Below are positions 61,409 through 64,000 of a stretch of DNA of 64,000 nt, piece after piece. Each line of letters opens with the position of its first letter. The stretch's first letter is position 1. The translations under genes and the position numbers were made by a program. Origin of the DNA: Belnapia arida. GTDB taxonomy: Bacteria; Pseudomonadota; Alphaproteobacteria; Acetobacterales; Acetobacteraceae. The stretch lies in NCBI RefSeq assembly GCF_016773205.1, contig NZ_JAETWB010000006.1, forward strand, positions 1 through 64,000. Direction: 5' to 3'. Below the pieces are notes generated by a model. The model saw only the letters and a program-made list of their open reading frames with translations. It did not search any database and had not been told where the DNA came from.

Positions 61409-61957
61409 ATGCCCGGCCATGACCTCGTCGCGCTTTGGGAAGCGCATTGCCGCTACGAGTTCGAGACCCGCGACGTGGAGGCAACCATGGCGTCCATGGT
61501 GCCCGAGCCCTACGTGAATCACGTCCCGACCATGACCGGGGGCGTTGGGCATGACCAGCTCAAGCGCTTCTATAAATATCATTTCATCGGCGCCAATCCG
61601 CCGGATACCGAGCTGGTGCCGATCAGCCGCACCGTCGGCGAGAGCAGCATCGTCGACGAGATGATCTTCCGCTCCACCCATACCTCCGGCATCGACTGGA
61701 TGCTGCCAGGCGTGCCGCCGACTGGGCGGCGGGTGGAGGTGGCGCTCGTCGCCATCGTGCAATTCGCAGGCGACAAGCTGGTGCACGAGCACATCTACTG
61801 GGACCAGGCTTCGGTGCTGGTGCAGGTCGGGCTGCTCGACCCGAAGGGCCTGCCAATCGCCGGCGCCGAGGCCGCGCGCAAGGTCGTCGACAAGACCCAG
61901 CCGAGCAATGCGCTGATGGGCCAGGACTGGGCACGGAGCGAGAGCAGGCCGATCTAG
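61409..61957 (+). CDS. SnoaL-like/NTF2 fold protein
   Basis: This 182-residue protein is of the nuclear transport factor 2-like superfamily, SnoaL branch. It has 'LWEAHCRYEFETRDVEATMASMVPEPYVNHVPTMTGG', 'FYKYHFIGANPPDTE', 'DEMIFRSTHT' and 'GDKLVHEHIYWDQASVLVQVGLLD', which match proteins annotated as ester cyclase or carboxymethylenebutenolidase-like. The biochemical role is not defined for this branch. Its stop overlaps the convergent methyltransferase stop by 3 nt. Confidence 0.88.
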   Translation: MPGHDLVALWEAHCRYEFETRDVEATMASMVPEPYVNHVPTMTGGVGHDQLKRFYKYHFIGANPPDTELVPISRTVGESSIVDEMIFRSTHTSGIDWMLPGVPPTGRRVEVALVAIVQFAGDKLVHEHIYWDQASVLVQVGLLDPKGLPIAGAEAARKVVDKTQPSNALMGQDWARSESRPI

Positions 61958-63054
61958 TCTAGGTCCGGCCGCCCCCGCCGCATCCGCCCTTGGGACAACT
62001 CCGTCACCACGCCATGAAGGGTGCGGAGTTCCTGCTCCGTCACCTCACCGCGCTCGAACCAGTGGCGGAGGTTGCGGACCATGTTCGCCCGCTTCTTCTC
62101 CGGCTCGAGAAAGCCTGAGGCGTCCAGCTCGCCGATCAGCCGGTCGAGGAAGGCCTCGAGCAATCCCTTGCTGGCGACCGTCGTGCCGTTGGTGACGAGG
62201 CGGCGGGAGGGCGTCGTCTCGCGGGCCGTCCACCACTCATAGGCGAAGATCATCACCGCCTGGGCGAGGTTCAGCGACATATGCGCCGGGTTCAGCGGGT
62301 AGCGGACCAGCGTGTCGGCATGGGCCATGTCGTCGGCCTCGAGGCCGGCGCGCTCCGGGCCGAAGAGCACGGCGCAGCGCAGGCCACGCTCGTTGACCTC
62401 CCGCACATCCTCGGCCGCGGCGCGGGCGGTGCGCAGCGGCTTGATCATGTGGCGCGGGCGCGGGCAGGTGGCGAACACGCGGTGGCAATCGGCGATGGCG
62501 CTCGGCACGTCCGGGAAGACCTGCACGGCATCGAGGATGGCATCGGCGCCGGAGGCGGTGCGCCAGGCGCGGTCCTGCGGCCAGCCATCGCGCGGCGCGA
62601 CCAGGCGGAGGTGGAAGAGCCCGCCATTCGCCATGGCACGGGCGGTGGTGCCGATATTCTCGGCGAGTTGCGGGCGGACGAGGACGACGACGGGGCTCTC
62701 GCCCGGCGCCGGTTGCAGCTTCGCCGCCGGCTTGCCGCCGCGGGTCCAGGCATCGGGCACCACGCGGTGGATGCCGAGGGCGAAGGCGAGCGGCGCATGC
62801 AGCCGCCACCCCTCCCCTGCCCGCTCGGCGACCAGGGCGAGCGGCTCCTCCGGCATGTCGGCCTCGAGCGCCGCGGCCAGTTCGGCGGCGAGCGCCCGGT
62901 ACTCGGCGATGGGCTGCCCCGCCGCCGCTGCGAGGGCCGCCTCGGTCGCGGTGCAGCCCGGCGCGTCGAGATGGGCGCGGAACCAGGCGCGCTTCGGGTC
63001 GGTCAGGGCGATGCGCTTCAGCGCATCCATCCAGTCCTCGGCGGAGTGGCTCAC
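61954..63054 (-). CDS. TrmJ-like SPOUT RNA methyltransferase with N-terminal extension
   Basis: This 366-residue protein starts at the GTG that overlaps the cysS stop (GTGA); an ATG at 63030 is an alternative. Residues about 120-366 form a TrmH/TrmJ-type SPOUT methyltransferase: 'VVVLVRPQLAENIGTTARAMANGG', 'CAVLFGPERAGLEADDMAHAD', 'NPAHMSLNLAQAVMIFAYEWW'. Such enzymes 2'-O-methylate position 32 of tRNA. Residues 1-119 precede the usual family start and match nothing I know ('DPKRAWFRAHLDAPGCTATEAALAAAAGQ', 'ERAGEGWRLHAPLAFALGIHRVVPDAW'). Confidence 0.88.
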   Translation of the reverse strand: MSHSAEDWMDALKRIALTDPKRAWFRAHLDAPGCTATEAALAAAAGQPIAEYRALAAELAAALEADMPEEPLALVAERAGEGWRLHAPLAFALGIHRVVPDAWTRGGKPAAKLQPAPGESPVVVLVRPQLAENIGTTARAMANGGLFHLRLVAPRDGWPQDRAWRTASGADAILDAVQVFPDVPSAIADCHRVFATCPRPRHMIKPLRTARAAAEDVREVNERGLRCAVLFGPERAGLEADDMAHADTLVRYPLNPAHMSLNLAQAVMIFAYEWWTARETTPSRRLVTNGTTVASKGLLEAFLDRLIGELDASGFLEPEKKRANMVRNLRHWFERGEVTEQELRTLHGVVTELSQGRMRRGRPDLD

Positions 63055-64000
63055 GCCCGCCGCCAGGTGGTGCCCTGCGGGCCATCCTCCAGCAGGACAC
63101 CCTTGGCCTTCAGCGCGTCGCGGATGCGGTCCGCCTCGGCGAAGTCCCGCGCCTTGCGGGCGGCAAGGCGGTCGGCGATGGCCTGCTCCACCCACCCCGT
63201 ATCTTCGCCGCCGCGCAGCCAGGCCTCGGGGTCGGAGGGGTGCAGGCCGATCAGCGCGGCGGCCTCGCGGAAGGCCTCCGCGGCAAGGCCGGCGACGACA
63301 GGCCAGGGCTTGCCGATGCGGTGCAGCACCGAAGTCGCGCTCCCGCCGACGCTGGCGACGTTTTCCAGGGTACGCAGGTCGCGCAGCCGGGCGAGTGCCA
63401 GCGGCGTGTTGAGGTCATCGAGCAGCGGCTCCAACGCCCAGTCCACCATGGCATCGCGCGTCATCTTGTGCCCATCGGCTGGCGCCACGGCGCGGGCGAG
63501 CATGGCATAGCCGTCGTCCAGCTCCGCCTTCGCCTCATCCAGCCCGGCGAAGGTGAAGTCGAGGTCGGCGCGGTAATGGGTGCGCAGCAGCAGCAGACGG
63601 AAAGCCTCTCCAGCCCAGGCTCCGCGGGCCAGGATGTCGCGCACGGTGAGGAAGTTGCCGAGCGACTTCGACATCTTCTCGCCGTCGACGCGCAGCATGC
63701 CGTTGTGCAGCCAGACATTCGCCATCCGCGGCGTGCCGAAGGCGCAGCGGCTCTGCGCCAGCTCGTTCTCATGGTGCGGGAAGATCAGGTCATGGCCGCC
63801 GCCATGAATGTCGAAGACCTCGCCCAGCGCCTGCCAGGACATGGCCGAGCACTCAATATGCCAGCCGGGCCGGCCGCGGCCCCAGGGGCTGTCCCATCCG
63901 GGCGTTGCCTCGTCCGAGGGTTTCCACAGCACGAAGTCGCCCGGGTCCCGCTTGTAGGGCGCGACATCGACCCGTGCGCCCGCCACCAGCTCATCCGGGC
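63051..64000 (-). CDS. cysS: Cysteine-tRNA ligase, 3' part (gene runs off the window)
   Basis: The window holds the last 316 codons; the 5' end lies beyond 64000. Features are 'GWHIECSAMS' with a zinc-binding Cys, 'HGGGHDLIFPHHENELAQS' with zinc ligands, the 'KMSKSLGNF' class I signature, and the DALR-type anticodon-binding end. It charges tRNA-Cys. Its stop codon overlaps the GTG start of the methyltransferase gene (GTGA), so the two are likely co-transcribed. Confidence 0.96.
   Translation of the reverse strand, partial: PDELVAGARVDVAPYKRDPGDFVLWKPSDEATPGWDSPWGRGRPGWHIECSAMSWQALGEVFDIHGGGHDLIFPHHENELAQSRCAFGTPRMANVWLHNGMLRVDGEKMSKSLGNFLTVRDILARGAWAGEAFRLLLLRTHYRADLDFTFAGLDEAKAELDDGYAMLARAVAPADGHKMTRDAMVDWALEPLLDDLNTPLALARLRDLRTLENVASVGGSATSVLHRIGKPWPVVAGLAAEAFREAAALIGLHPSDPEAWLRGGEDTGWVEQAIADRLAARKARDFAEADRIRDALKAKGVLLEDGPQGTTWRRA

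Noticed and set aside
1-64000. tRNA genes, rRNA, CRISPR arrays and insertion sequences
   Set aside because: Intergenic gaps are mostly under 200 nt; none showed tRNA arms, repeat-spacer periodicity or transposase-like frames.

Overview
The window is a GC-rich, gene-dense piece of an alphaproteobacterial chromosome. Its gene content (Bug/TctC solute receptor, DUF1127 protein, several Dpp-type ABC systems, TamA-TamB, high G/C at third codon positions) fits an Acetobacteraceae/Roseomonas-like member of the Rhodospirillales. That placement is an inference from gene content and base composition, not from a phylogenetic marker. No tRNA, rRNA, CRISPR array, insertion sequence or prophage was recognised. 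Most genes are packed with 1-35 nt gaps or overlaps.

Left part (1-15.8 kb). A LysR regulator sits upstream of a Bug-type receptor gene on the minus strand. Next comes a divergent DUF1127 gene, then an orphan pair of Dpp-type ABC ATPases downstream of UDP-glucose 6-dehydrogenase. A stand-alone RAM domain protein and a small lipoprotein follow. A coupled operon encodes gamma-glutamyltransferase, macrodomain protein and amidase. Then come csaA-gpt, a CorC/CNNM-type membrane protein, DUF3429 and a KDPG aldolase-KDG kinase-lipoprotein operon.

Middle part (15.8-36 kb). This is dominated by uptake and hydrolysis of peptide-like compounds. A seven-gene minus-strand operon (24862 to 15788) encodes a solute receptor, two permeases, a fused double ATPase, two M20 hydrolases and an M81 (MlrC-like) metallopeptidase. 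Divergent from it are an HDAC-like amidohydrolase, an M19 dipeptidase, a YifB/ComM ATPase and a secreted gamma-glutamyltransferase. UDP-galactopyranose mutase and CreA follow, then a second Dpp-type transporter (permeases and ATPases, no receptor).

Right part (36-64 kb). This holds an AI-2E family permease; a glyoxylate module (hydroxypyruvate isomerase, tartronate semialdehyde reductase) followed by an XRE regulator; a Pat-type protein acetyltransferase; an HSL esterase; GNAT and P1 peptidase genes; a leaderless muramidase overlapping a secreted protein; an M20 amidohydrolase; TamA-TamB; a MarR-EmrA-EmrB efflux operon; a nitronate monooxygenase/enoyl-CoA hydratase pair with a divergent LysR; rpsD with a clear terminator; a SnoaL-like protein; a TrmJ-like methyltransferase with an unusual N-terminal extension; and the 3' part of cysS.

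The most notable points are the peptide-degradation operon, the gamma-glutamyltransferase-macrodomain-amidase operon, the possible muramidase/immunity pair, the Pat protein lacking the acyl-CoA synthetase catalytic His segment, and several long perfect palindromes in promoter regions.
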